Below, piece by piece: positions 8,256-16,750 of a DNA stretch of 64,000 nt (position 1 is the stretch's first letter; every line of letters starts with the position of its first letter). Position numbers and translations under genes: made by a program. Under the pieces are notes generated by a model. The model was given only the letters and a program-made list of their open reading frames with translations, searched no databases and was not told where the DNA came from. Source of the stretch: JBFMEX01 sp040752215 (GTDB lineage: Bacteria; Pseudomonadota; Alphaproteobacteria; Rhizobiales; Hyphomicrobiaceae); contig JBFMEX010000026.1 in NCBI GenBank assembly GCA_040752215.1, forward strand, positions 1-64,000, written 5' to 3'.

Positions 8256-9044
8256 ATGCGCATCCTCGTCACCAACGACGACGGCATCAACGCTCCGGGG
8301 CTCGCCGTGCTCGAGGAGATCGCGCGACTGCTGTCCGACGATGTGTGGGTGGTGGCGCCGGAGAACAACCAGTCGGGCGCCTCGCACTCGCTGACGCTGC
8401 ACGAGCCGCTGCGCTGCGAGGAGGTCGGCCCGCGCCGGTTCGCGGTGCGCGGCACGCCGACCGACTGCGTGATCATGGGCGTGCGCCATATCCTGCTCGA
8501 CGACCCGCCGGCGCTCGTTCTCTCGGGCGTCAATCGCGGCGCCAACCTGGCCGAGGACGTGACCTACTCCGGTACGATCGCCGGCGCGATCGAGGGCACG
8601 CTGCTCGGCATCCGCTCGATCGCCATGAGTCTCACCACCGGCTTCGACGAGAACGGCCGCATCCACTGGGAGACGGCGACGACCTTCGGCCCCGGCATCG
8701 TCGAGCGGCTGCTCGCCGTGCCGTGGGAGCCGGGCGTTCTGGTCAACGTCAACTTCCCCGATCTCGAGGCCGATGCGGTCGCCGGCGTTCGCGTGACGAC
8801 GCAAGGCCGGCGCGACCAGGGCCTGCTCGCCATCGACAAGCGGATCGACACCTGGGGCACGCCCTACTTCTGGTTCAACTTCGAGCGGCGCAAGTCCAAC
8901 CCCGCCGAGGGCACCGACCTGTGGGCGATCTACAAGGGCTACATCTCGCTGACCCCGCTCTCCCCGAACCTAACCCACGGCCCCGGCTGCGCCACGCTGG
9001 CGAGCGTGTTCGCAGACGACCTCGACGCGCCCCGCCGACGCTGA
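8256..9044 (+). CDS. surE: 5'/3'-nucleotidase SurE
   Basis: SurE is a divalent-metal-dependent survival protein that dephosphorylates nucleoside monophosphates and short polyphosphates. The 262-residue product opens MRILVTNDDGI with the metal-binding Asp pair at 8-9, then VVAPENNQSGASHSLTL near 34-50 and SGVNRGANL near 91-99 with the conserved Asn and Ser. The ATG at 8256 is eight bases after serS. In related genomes pcm (isoaspartyl methyltransferase) usually follows; here the 230 bases downstream hold no such gene. Confidence 0.96.
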   Translation: MRILVTNDDGINAPGLAVLEEIARLLSDDVWVVAPENNQSGASHSLTLHEPLRCEEVGPRRFAVRGTPTDCVIMGVRHILLDDPPALVLSGVNRGANLAEDVTYSGTIAGAIEGTLLGIRSIAMSLTTGFDENGRIHWETATTFGPGIVERLLAVPWEPGVLVNVNFPDLEADAVAGVRVTTQGRRDQGLLAIDKRIDTWGTPYFWFNFERRKSNPAEGTDLWAIYKGYISLTPLSPNLTHGPGCATLASVFADDLDAPRRR

Positions 9045-9238
9045 GCCGGGAGCGCTGCTTGCGCATTCCGAAGCGCGGGCTGCCGCCGGTCCGACGCAAA
9101 TCGGTCCCGCTCGAAGCACAATCCGAGCGTAAACACCGTTCTTGGTGGATCGCGAGACGAGGGGCCGCAGTGGCGCCCGTCGCCGCGCACGGGGGCATCC
9201 GTCCGGCTCACGGTCGGCATGCAATGCCCATCCGGCCG

Positions 9239-9270
9239 TTAAGGCTCGGTTAACCCTTACGGGCTTAACC
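9239..9270 (+). promoter_or_regulatory. CtrA box upstream of the LysM/M23 gene
   Basis: TTAA (9239-9242), seven bases, then TTAAC (9250-9254) is a perfect match to the alphaproteobacterial CtrA site TTAA-N7-TTAAC. A further TTAACC half-site lies at 9265-9270. The box is 20-60 bases before the candidate starts of the next gene, placing that gene under likely cell-cycle control. Confidence 0.65.
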
Positions 9271-9274
9271 ATGG

Positions 9275-10732
9275 ATGGGTGTAGAGGTGCGTAACATGAT
9301 GCCTTCAGAACTCCTGTGCCGGCCCGGCCGCGTTGTCGTGCGGTCGCGCTCGCATATTGCCGGTCTCGCGCTCGCGCTCGTCGCCGGAGGCTGCAGCGCC
9401 GACGTGAGCCGGTTCGACTTCCCGGCCTTCAATCTCAATGGCAACACCGATGCAACGGCGTCGATCCCGCGCCCGTCGGAGCCAATGCGCCCGGGCGGCT
9501 TCGAGGCCGCGCCGCCGCCGCCCAGTCAGGGCCAGTGGCGCGGTGGAGCCTACCATCCCCCGAGCAGCGGCTCGCGCGACGATTTGCGCATGTCGGCTCT
9601 GCCCGAGACGCCGCAGCCGTCGGCGCCGCCGCCTGCGGCACGCTCCGAGCCGACGCGTGCGCCGGCCCCATCTGCCGCAACGCCGCGCAGCGTGTACGAG
9701 GAGCCGATCGCCAAGGGTGACGAGATCGTCGTCGGTCAGGGCGATACGCTCTATGGTCTCTCGCGCCGCCATGGCGTCGGGCTGTCCGAGCTGATGGCGG
9801 TCAACGGGCTCACCGGCCCGGCGATCAAGCCCGGCCAGCGCCTGCACCTGCCGAGCGGTCCTCGTGCCCAGGGTGGGGCCGGCCCGCGTACACCGGCTCC
9901 GGCCGCCGTCGCCGAGGCCCGCCCCACGGCCGATGCACCGAGCGATTGGAACGGCAGCCACACCATGGCGCCGGGCGATTCGCTCTACAAGGTTGCGCGC
10001 CGATACAACGTGAAGACGGCCGAGCTGCAACGCGTGAACGGCATTGCCGACCCGCGGCGCATCCGGCCCGGGCACGTGCTGAAGGTACCGGGGGCCGGTG
10101 GTGCGCCGCGGTCGGTTGCCGAGTCGTCGCCAGCCCCGGCGGCGCCGATGACCGAGGCCGACACGCCCCCCAAGATCAACTCGACGACGCAGCCGACCAA
10201 TATCATCAACGGCGGCGAGAAGAAGGTCGCCGGATTGCCGCGCTCGAGCGTCACAGACGCGGCTCCAATCTCAGCCGCTCCCCAGCCGTCGGCCAGCGCG
10301 CCGGCCGCCAAGCCGGTGCAGGTCGTGACGGTGAACCCGTCGGAGGACGCCGGCCAGCGCCTGCGCTGGCCGGTCAGGGGCAAGGTGATCTCCGGCTTCG
10401 GCCAGCGCGCCGACGGCACCCACAACGACGGCATCAATCTCGCGGTGCCGCTCGGCACCGAGGTGCACGCCGCCGAGGATGGCGTTGTCGCCTATGCCGG
10501 CTCCGAGCTGAAGGGCTACGGCAACCTGGTGCTGGTCCGCCACGACAACGGCTGGGTGACCGCCTACGCCCATAACGACGAGATGCTGGTCAAGCGCGGC
10601 GACAAGGTCACCCGCGGTCAGGTGATCGCGAAGGCCGGCAAGAGCGGTCAGGTGGAACAGCCGCAGGTGCACTTCGAGTTGCGCCAGGGTGCCAAGCCCG
10701 TCGATCCGATCCCGTTCCTCGAGAAGAGCTGA
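9275..10732 (+). CDS. LysM/LytM (M23-fold) envelope protein, likely amidase activator
   Basis: An exported murein-binding protein of about 485 residues, in the position of lppB/nlpD after serS-surE. It has a hydrophobic signal ending in VAGGC (possible lipoprotein cleavage, residue about 40), two LysM domains (about 149-193 and 225-272), a Pro/Ala-rich linker, and a carboxyl M23/LytM domain (about 365-485). The zinc ligands are degenerate: the HxGxD motif reads NDGIN, and HxH reads QVH. Like NlpD, EnvC and DipM it is therefore probably a non-catalytic amidase regulator in cell division. Starts at 9275, 9296 or 9299 are all possible; the CtrA box lies just upstream. Confidence 0.85.
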   Translation: MGVEVRNMMPSELLCRPGRVVVRSRSHIAGLALALVAGGCSADVSRFDFPAFNLNGNTDATASIPRPSEPMRPGGFEAAPPPPSQGQWRGGAYHPPSSGSRDDLRMSALPETPQPSAPPPAARSEPTRAPAPSAATPRSVYEEPIAKGDEIVVGQGDTLYGLSRRHGVGLSELMAVNGLTGPAIKPGQRLHLPSGPRAQGGAGPRTPAPAAVAEARPTADAPSDWNGSHTMAPGDSLYKVARRYNVKTAELQRVNGIADPRRIRPGHVLKVPGAGGAPRSVAESSPAPAAPMTEADTPPKINSTTQPTNIINGGEKKVAGLPRSSVTDAAPISAAPQPSASAPAAKPVQVVTVNPSEDAGQRLRWPVRGKVISGFGQRADGTHNDGINLAVPLGTEVHAAEDGVVAYAGSELKGYGNLVLVRHDNGWVTAYAHNDEMLVKRGDKVTRGQVIAKAGKSGQVEQPQVHFELRQGAKPVDPIPFLEKS

Positions 10733-10762
10733 TCGGGGAGCCGCCACAGGTTCGTGTGCAGA

Positions 10763-10785
10763 GGCCGCGGCCCCCGCGGCCTTTT
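10763..10785 (+). terminator. intrinsic terminator
   Basis: GGCCGCGG (10763-10770) and CCGCGGCC (10774-10781) form a perfect eight-base-pair stem with a CCC loop, followed by TTTT. It ends the serS-surE-M23 transcript, 30 bases after the M23 stop. Confidence 0.8.
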
Positions 10786-11018
10786 CGCTGTCCGGATGCG
10801 TCGGCGGCCGCTCGGCGACCGACCGCGGGCGCTCCCGTGGATGCTGTGCATGGCGCCGAGATGCCCAACGGCCACGCCCGGCGCGGCACGGCCCATCGGC
10901 TCGGGAAAAGCTGGTGAAAGCCGGGTCCGGCGCGTTGCGCTCGTGCGCCCCGGTCGGAGAGTCTGGTGCAACGAGCGAATCGGTCCCAGCGAGCAACATT
11001 GCGGCGAGCACAGCAGGC

Positions 11019-13169
11019 ATGACATCGAGCCAGAAGCCCATCAAGCCCCGGCCCCGCAAGCGGCGCCTCGCGGATCTGGCCGTACTGACCGCCATGGGGC
11101 TGGCAGCGACCGCGCTCGCCGTCGGGCTGGTGCTGCATGTCGGAGTGGCGTTCTGGCTGGCGGCGACGCTCGCCGTGCTGTCGTTCCTCTGTCTCTCGTT
11201 GCTGCATGCGGTGCTGCGCCGCGGCGAGCGGCTGGACGCGCTCGCTGGCGAGGTCGAGCGACTGGAGAGCGAGTTGTCGCGGCTCGGCGTGCTGAAGCGG
11301 CCCGAGCCGCTGGCCGGCTCGCGCGGGCCCACCGCCAACGACAAGCAGCTGGCTGGCTCCCAGCCTGTGGGGACCAAGCCGGATGCTGCCGCCAGGCCGG
11401 GGACCACCGCCGCGCGCGCAGACGCCGCCCGTGCCGAAGCCGACCCGGCCGCGCCCCTCGCGCCTGCCCCGGGCGCCGCACGCGCGCCGGCGTCCGGCAT
11501 GGCCAATGGCCCGCCGCGCGGGCCGCGCCCGGTCGCGGGGTCGACGCGCACCGCGCCGCCGCGTCCTGGCGCCGATGCGAGCGAGGCGGGCGGCGACGCG
11601 GTCACCGCACCCTGGCTCGAGTTGCCGTCGGATACGCCGGCGGGCGTGCATGCCGATCTCGGTAAGCACCGGCCGGTGCGCGGTCAGTCGGGTCTGACCA
11701 CGGGGCTCGCCACGGATCCTTCGGCGGTGCGTGGCAAATGGATCGCGGGCGAGACGTGGCCCGATCTGCCGGCACCCGAGCGCGATGCTCTCTCCGAGCC
11801 GGGCCCGGGGGCGCCGCCGAGCGGCCGCTCGCCGCCCCGCGTGGCACCGCCGGGCGCCGCGACCACCGCCCCGCGCGAGGTCGACGTCGAGATGATCCAG
11901 GGATTGATCAAGAAGCTCGCCGACGAGGTCAACGCCGTCGGCAGCGCCGAGTCGGCGGGCCGCACGCCGGTCGCATCCGAGCAGGCGATCGACGAATCGG
12001 TGAGCGCGCTGCGCCAGACCGCGGATGTGATGCGGGCGCCGCCGCCGACCGCGCCGCCGATACCGTCTGCGTCCGCCATCCCGCCGCGCCTCGAGACCGA
12101 CGTCGACGCGGTGCTGAGCCGCGCCGAGCGGATTGCCGGTGGACCGGCCGAGCCGTCGCCGGTGGGGCCCGCCGCATGGAGCAGATCCGCGCCGCCGGCA
12201 AGCGCCATCGCCGATCCGCCTCTGGCGCGTAGCACTCCGCCGCGGAGCGGGCCGCAGCGCGCCGAGCAACCGCTGCCGATATTACCGCTCGGGCCGGCGG
12301 CACCCACGTCCGAGCGACAGGTGCAGCCCATCGAGCGTCCGCAGCCGTCGCTCGACCGGCCGGCTCCGGCGACCGCCCGCCCGCCGGCAGTGAGCGCCGA
12401 CGGTGCGCTCGCCGAGATTTCCGCAGCCATCTCCGAGGGCCGCGTCGAGGTCCTGCTCGAGCCGATACTCGGGCTCGAGGACCAGCGCGCGCGGCACTAC
12501 GAGGTCGCCATTCGCCTCGTCTCGCGCAACGGTGCGCCGATCGACCTCACAGCCGGGGTGCGCGCCGGGCTTGCCGGTTCCGGCGCGTTGCCGTTGATCG
12601 ACGGGCTCGCGATCCGCCGCACGGGCATCGTTGCCGATCGCCTCGACGCCCGCGGCAAGGCCGGGTCCGTGTTCTCGACACTGTCCGGCGAATCGCTCGC
12701 GGCGGTTCGCTTCATCGACGATTTCGCCGACCTCTACCAGACCCATGCGAGCGCGTCGGCGCAGCTGGTGCTGACGTTCGCCCAGTCGGACGTCCGTGCC
12801 TTCGGCGCGCAGGAATGGGCGACGCTCGCCGATATGCGTGCGCTCGGCTTCCGTTTCGCCCTGCGCGCGGTGACCGACCTCGACATGGACTTCGGCGCAC
12901 TGACTGCGGCCGGTTTCGCATTCGCGAAGCTCGATGCGAGCGTGTTTCTCGAGGGGCTGCCGGCTCCCGGCGGTCATCTGCCGGCGAGCGACATCTGCCG
13001 CCACCTCGCCGCACTCGGTCTCGCCTTGGTCGTCGAGGCGATCGAGGACGAAGGCGCGCTGGCCCGCATCTACGGCTTCGGCGTCCTGCTCGGGCAAGGC
13101 CCGCTGTTCGGCGGTCCGCGACTGGTCAAGGCCGAGATCGCGACGCCGACCGACACCGCTGCGGCCTGA
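11019..13169 (+). CDS. membrane protein with degenerate EAL domain
   Basis: A 716-residue protein with two membrane helices near residues 20-64, a short coiled coil (about 66-88), a long Pro/Ala-rich linker of nearly 380 residues, and an EAL-like domain at about 465-716. The signature EAL is replaced by EVA, the DDFG metal motif is absent (the region reads TDLDMDFGAL), and the downstream AEGVE equivalent is VEAIEDE. It is therefore unlikely to hydrolyse cyclic di-GMP and may bind it or act structurally. The ATG at 11019 is taken as start because earlier codons overlap the M23 gene and terminator. The adjacent HAD gene is 38 bases downstream. Confidence 0.75.
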   Translation: MTSSQKPIKPRPRKRRLADLAVLTAMGLAATALAVGLVLHVGVAFWLAATLAVLSFLCLSLLHAVLRRGERLDALAGEVERLESELSRLGVLKRPEPLAGSRGPTANDKQLAGSQPVGTKPDAAARPGTTAARADAARAEADPAAPLAPAPGAARAPASGMANGPPRGPRPVAGSTRTAPPRPGADASEAGGDAVTAPWLELPSDTPAGVHADLGKHRPVRGQSGLTTGLATDPSAVRGKWIAGETWPDLPAPERDALSEPGPGAPPSGRSPPRVAPPGAATTAPREVDVEMIQGLIKKLADEVNAVGSAESAGRTPVASEQAIDESVSALRQTADVMRAPPPTAPPIPSASAIPPRLETDVDAVLSRAERIAGGPAEPSPVGPAAWSRSAPPASAIADPPLARSTPPRSGPQRAEQPLPILPLGPAAPTSERQVQPIERPQPSLDRPAPATARPPAVSADGALAEISAAISEGRVEVLLEPILGLEDQRARHYEVAIRLVSRNGAPIDLTAGVRAGLAGSGALPLIDGLAIRRTGIVADRLDARGKAGSVFSTLSGESLAAVRFIDDFADLYQTHASASAQLVLTFAQSDVRAFGAQEWATLADMRALGFRFALRAVTDLDMDFGALTAAGFAFAKLDASVFLEGLPAPGGHLPASDICRHLAALGLALVVEAIEDEGALARIYGFGVLLGQGPLFGGPRLVKAEIATPTDTAAA

Positions 13170-13207
13170 GTGCTTGATTGTCGGGCGCGAGACGGCTAGG
13201 CACGCGC

Positions 13208-14074
13208 ATGGCCGTTGCGCGCGCACCCATTCCCGTCCTCGAGACGATCGCTCCGCTCGCCGGCCGCGCCGACGCATGGCTGCTCGACATCTGGGGCGTG
13301 CTCCACGACGGTGCCAAGCCGTTTGCGCCCGCGGTCGCCGCCTGCGAACGGTTTCGCGCCTCGGGCGGGCACATCGTGCTGTTGTCGAATTCGCCGCGAC
13401 CGGCGCCGCGCGTGGTCGCCCAGCTCGACGGCATCGGCGTCGCCCGCGCGGCCTACGATGCGATCGTCTCCTCGGGCGATGCGACGCGTCTGGCGCTGGC
13501 GCATCGGCCCGGCGTAAGCGTGCTGCACGTCGGGCCGGAGCGCGATCGGCCGATCTTCGACGGCCTCGACTTGACTCTCGCCGAGGCGGATGCGGCGGAA
13601 CTCGTCGTCTGCACCGGGCTCGCCGACGACGAGCGCGAGACGCCCGACGACTATGCCGAGTTGCTCGGCCGGCTGGCCGCGCGGGACGTGCCGATGATCT
13701 GCGCCAATCCCGATCTCAAGGTCGAGCGCGCCGGTCGCATGATCTGGTGCGCGGGCGGCGTCGCGGCCGGCTACGAGCGCCTCGGCGGCAGCGTCCTCTA
13801 TGCCGGCAAGCCCTATCCCGAGGTCTATCGGATGGCTGCCGAGCGGATTGCCGAGTTGCACGGCGCCGCGGTGCCGAGCGAGCGCCTGCTCGCCATCGGC
13901 GACGGAGTGGCGACCGACATTCTCGGCGCAGCGCGCGCCGGCATCGCCTCGGTCTACATCGCGAGCGCGGTGCACGTGGGCGCGGGCGAGCGGCTCGACG
14001 ACGCGTTGCTCGAGCGGTTGTTTCCGAGTCCGACCGGTCGGCCGCTTGCGGCAATGACCGGCCTCAGGTGGTGA
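13208..14074 (+). CDS. HAD-superfamily class IIA hydrolase (TIGR01459-like)
   Basis: A 288-residue phosphatase-like protein of the HAD IIA group (NagD relatives). The nucleophile motif reads LLDIWGVLHDG near residues 28-38, where the usual second Asp is Trp-Gly, a form typical of the TIGR01459 subfamily; motif III is the AGKPYPEVY lysine segment near 200, and motif IV is AIGDGVATDILGA near 230. Substrate is unknown. A TTG at 13178 would lengthen it by ten residues. It follows the EAL protein and is probably cotranscribed. Confidence 0.8.
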   Translation: MAVARAPIPVLETIAPLAGRADAWLLDIWGVLHDGAKPFAPAVAACERFRASGGHIVLLSNSPRPAPRVVAQLDGIGVARAAYDAIVSSGDATRLALAHRPGVSVLHVGPERDRPIFDGLDLTLAEADAAELVVCTGLADDERETPDDYAELLGRLAARDVPMICANPDLKVERAGRMIWCAGGVAAGYERLGGSVLYAGKPYPEVYRMAAERIAELHGAAVPSERLLAIGDGVATDILGAARAGIASVYIASAVHVGAGERLDDALLERLFPSPTGRPLAAMTGLRW

Positions 14075-14205
14075 AGCCATGCGGTGCCGGACCCCGTCCG
14101 AGGCGGCGTCGTGGCGTTGCCGCAAACGGCGTCTTTACTGACGAGGCGGTAGGCTCTCTCCCTTCGCATCGCCCGCCATCGTCGATCGGTTCCCGCGGCC
14201 CCGCC

Positions 14206-14823
14206 ATGACCCTCTACGACTTGAAGCCCCGGTTCCAGGCTCTGCTGCGTCCGCTGACCGGCTGGCTCTACGCGCGGGGCGTGACGGCGAACATGGTGAC
14301 GCTCGCAGCCGCTGGCGGCTCGATGCTGCTCGGTCTCGCCTTGCTCGTGTGGTCGCATGCCCATCCCGGGCTGTTCCTGCTCGTTCCGCTGTGGCTGCTC
14401 GCGCGAATGGCGCTCAACGCCATCGACGGCATGCTGGCGCGCGAGCACGGACAGAAGTCGAGTCTCGGCGCCTACCTCAACGAGGTCTCGGACGTGGTGT
14501 CCGATGCGGCGCTGTTCCTGCCGTTCGCCTACGTGGCCCCGTTCTCGGCGCCGATCGTCGTCGTCGTCGTCCTGCTGGCCGTCGTCTCGGAGATGGCGGG
14601 CGCGCTCGGGCCGATGGTCGGGGCGTCGCGCCGATACGCCGGACCGCTCGGCAAGAGCGACCGGGCGCTATTGTTCGGCGCGCTCGGGCTTTGGGTCGGC
14701 TTGGCGGGCGGATCCCTGCCCGGCTGGACCATGCCCATCATGACGCTGGCCGCCGTCCTGCTCCTCGTCACGATCGTCAACCGCGTCCGCCGCGGCGTCG
14801 CCGAGGCGGCGGCGATGCGGTGA
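14206..14823 (+). CDS. ynbA: CDP-alcohol phosphatidyltransferase, YnbA-like
   Basis: A 205-residue membrane enzyme of the CDP-alcohol phosphatidyltransferase family. The amino terminus (MTLYDLKPRFQALLRP) and the SYAGPLGKSDRALLFG-like segment (here RRYAGPLGKSDRALLFG) match E. coli YnbA closely. The catalytic motif DxxDGxxARx8GxxxDxxxD is altered: the first Asp is Asn (NAIDGMLAR) and the third is Asn (GAYLN), with the second and last Asp kept. It has about five hydrophobic segments. Together with the following acyltransferase and CdsA-like genes, which overlap or nearly overlap, it forms a phospholipid-modifying cassette. The headgroup alcohol is unknown. Confidence 0.85.
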   Translation: MTLYDLKPRFQALLRPLTGWLYARGVTANMVTLAAAGGSMLLGLALLVWSHAHPGLFLLVPLWLLARMALNAIDGMLAREHGQKSSLGAYLNEVSDVVSDAALFLPFAYVAPFSAPIVVVVVLLAVVSEMAGALGPMVGASRRYAGPLGKSDRALLFGALGLWVGLAGGSLPGWTMPIMTLAAVLLLVTIVNRVRRGVAEAAAMR

Positions 14824-14843
14824 GCGGCAGGATCGGTCGTTCC

Positions 14844-15491
14844 ATGCGCAATGTCGCGATACATGCGACCCGCCTCGCGCTGATGGGTCTCGCGCGGCTG
14901 GTGACGGGCGTCAGCCCGCGCTGGCAGGGATGCGGGCCGTCGGGCGAGCAGCGGATCTATTTTGCCAATCACGCGAGCCACGGCGACTTCGTTCTGATCC
15001 GGACCGTGCTGCCGCCGAAGCTCAGGGCGGCGACCCGGCCGGTCGCCGGCGCCGACTACTGGCGCCGGGGCGCCATGCGCCGCTTCGTCGGCAACGACGT
15101 CTTCAATGCTGTACTGATCGAGCGCAGTGAGACGACCGCCGCGCGCGACGTTCTCGCCCCGATCAAGACGGTGCTCGGCGAAGGCGCCTCCCTGATCATC
15201 TTTCCAGAGGGCACCCGCAACCAGACCGATGCGCCGCTGCTGCCGTTCAAGAGCGGCATCTATCATATCGCGCGCGCGTTCCCGTCCATCCCGCTGGTGC
15301 CGGTGTGGATCGAGAACATCGGCCGGGTGATGCCGAAGGGCGAGTTGCTTCCGGTGCCGTTGCTGTGCAGCGTCACGTTCGGAGCGCCGACGAGACTGCA
15401 GGACGGTGAGCGCAGACCCGCCTTCCTGAAACGCTGCGAGGCGGCATTGATGGCCACGGCGCCAGGTGCGGAGGCGGGGCATGGGGTTTGA
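14844..15491 (+). CDS. 1-acyl-glycerol-3-phosphate acyltransferase family protein
   Basis: A PlsC-family acyltransferase of 215 residues, expected to transfer an acyl chain to lysophosphatidate or a related lysolipid. It has the catalytic NHASHGD motif (HX4D box) near residues 34-40 and FPEGTR near 122-127. An amino-terminal hydrophobic stretch suggests membrane contact. A GTG at 14820 overlapping the ynbA stop is an alternative start that would couple translation. It sits between ynbA and ynbB homologues and overlaps the latter by 11 bases. Confidence 0.85.
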   Translation: MRNVAIHATRLALMGLARLVTGVSPRWQGCGPSGEQRIYFANHASHGDFVLIRTVLPPKLRAATRPVAGADYWRRGAMRRFVGNDVFNAVLIERSETTAARDVLAPIKTVLGEGASLIIFPEGTRNQTDAPLLPFKSGIYHIARAFPSIPLVPVWIENIGRVMPKGELLPVPLLCSVTFGAPTRLQDGERRPAFLKRCEAALMATAPGAEAGHGV

Positions 15492-16425
15492 GCACGATGC
15501 GATCCGGCTGTTCGCCGGCGCCTTCGCCGTCCTCGTCGTCGCGTCGCTGGCTGGCGCCGTGCTGCAGCGCCGGACCGGCGGCGGCGACGGCTCTGCGACG
15601 GTCGCCAACCTGGTCGCACGCATCAATGCCTGGTGGGTGATGATCGGCGTGCTGGCGCTCGCGTTCCTCGCCGGCGAGATCGGCGTGCTGGTGGTGTTCG
15701 CCTTCGCCTCGTTCATGGCGCTGCGCGAGTTCATGACCGTGACGCCGACCAGGCGCAGCGATCACATCGCCCTGTTCGCCTCGTTCTTCGTGATCCTGCC
15801 GGCGCAGTACTATCTGATCGCGACGAGCTGGTATGGGCTCTACTCGATCTTCATCCCGGTCTATGCATTCCTGTCGCTGCCGGTGCTGGCGGCGCTGCGT
15901 GGCGACGTCTCCCGCTACATGGAGCGCGTCGCCGAGGTCCAGTGGGGCCTGATGACGACGGTCTATTGCCTGAGCCATGTGCCAGCGCTGGCGACGCTCG
16001 ACATTCCGGGATACCAGGGCCGCGAGCTGCTGCTGGTCGCATTCCTGATCATCGTCGTGCAGGGCAGCGACGTGCTGCAATACGTCTGGGGCAAGCTCTT
16101 GGGCCGCCACAAGGTTGCCCCGCGCCTGTCGCCGTCGAAGACGTGGGAAGGTTTCGTCGGCGGCGTCGCGAGCGCGACCGCGCTCGGGGCGGCGATCGCC
16201 TGGATCACGCCGTTCAGCCTGCTGCAGGCAGCCGGCATAGCGCTGGTGATCGCGATCTGCGGCTTCTTCGGCGGGCTCGTCATGTCGGCGATCAAGCGCG
16301 ACCGCGGCGTCAAGGACTGGGGCCAGATGATCGAGGGCCACGGTGGCATGCTCGACCGCACGGACAGCCTCGTGTTCGCAGCGCCCATCTTCTTCCACAT
16401 GACGCGCTACTGGTTCACGGTCTGA
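15481..16425 (+). CDS. ynbB: phosphatidate cytidylyltransferase family protein, YnbB-like
   Basis: A 314-residue multi-spanning protein of the CdsA family, which makes CDP-diacylglycerol from phosphatidate and CTP. The CdsA signature is present near the carboxyl end (IKRDRGVKDWGQMIEGHGG followed by DRTDSL, about residues 264-290), with around eight membrane helices. GGAGG precedes the ATG at 15481, which overlaps the acyltransferase stop. It would supply the CDP-lipid used by the YnbA-like enzyme, apart from the housekeeping CdsA expected elsewhere. Confidence 0.88.
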   Translation: MGFEHDAIRLFAGAFAVLVVASLAGAVLQRRTGGGDGSATVANLVARINAWWVMIGVLALAFLAGEIGVLVVFAFASFMALREFMTVTPTRRSDHIALFASFFVILPAQYYLIATSWYGLYSIFIPVYAFLSLPVLAALRGDVSRYMERVAEVQWGLMTTVYCLSHVPALATLDIPGYQGRELLLVAFLIIVVQGSDVLQYVWGKLLGRHKVAPRLSPSKTWEGFVGGVASATALGAAIAWITPFSLLQAAGIALVIAICGFFGGLVMSAIKRDRGVKDWGQMIEGHGGMLDRTDSLVFAAPIFFHMTRYWFTV

Positions 16426-16436
16426 GCGCCGTCAGC

Positions 16437-16733
16437 TCAGCCGCTGAACCCCTCGACGATCACCAGCTCGGCCTGTGCATAGGCCTGTCGCAGCCTGGCG
16501 GCGGCCTGATAGGCGGACGAGTGGTAGCAGGCGAGCGCGGCCTCGTAGCTCGGGAACTCGATCACGACGTGGCGCTCGCGTGCGCTGCCTTCGGGTGCCT
16601 CGTAGCGTCCGGCGCGGACCAGAAAGGTGCCGCCGTGGGCGGCGATTACCGGGCTGTCGGCGGCGACATACTCGGGATAGCGCGCCGCGTCGGTCACCGT
16701 GATGTGGACGATCCAGTAGCCCTTCGCGATCAT
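16437..16733 (-). CDS. DUF1330 family protein
   Basis: A 98-residue dimeric alpha/beta-barrel-fold protein of the DUF1330 family, of unknown function. It opens MIAKGYWIVHITVTD, then has AHGGTFLVRAG and VVIEFPSYEAALACYHSSAYQ, the family hallmarks. It is convergent with ynbB (11 bases apart) and 17 bases downstream of the DUF815 gene on the same strand, so the two are probably cotranscribed. Confidence 0.85.
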   Translation of the reverse strand: MIAKGYWIVHITVTDAARYPEYVAADSPVIAAHGGTFLVRAGRYEAPEGSARERHVVIEFPSYEAALACYHSSAYQAAARLRQAYAQAELVIVEGFSG

Positions 16734-16750
16734 GCATTGCCTCGCAACGA

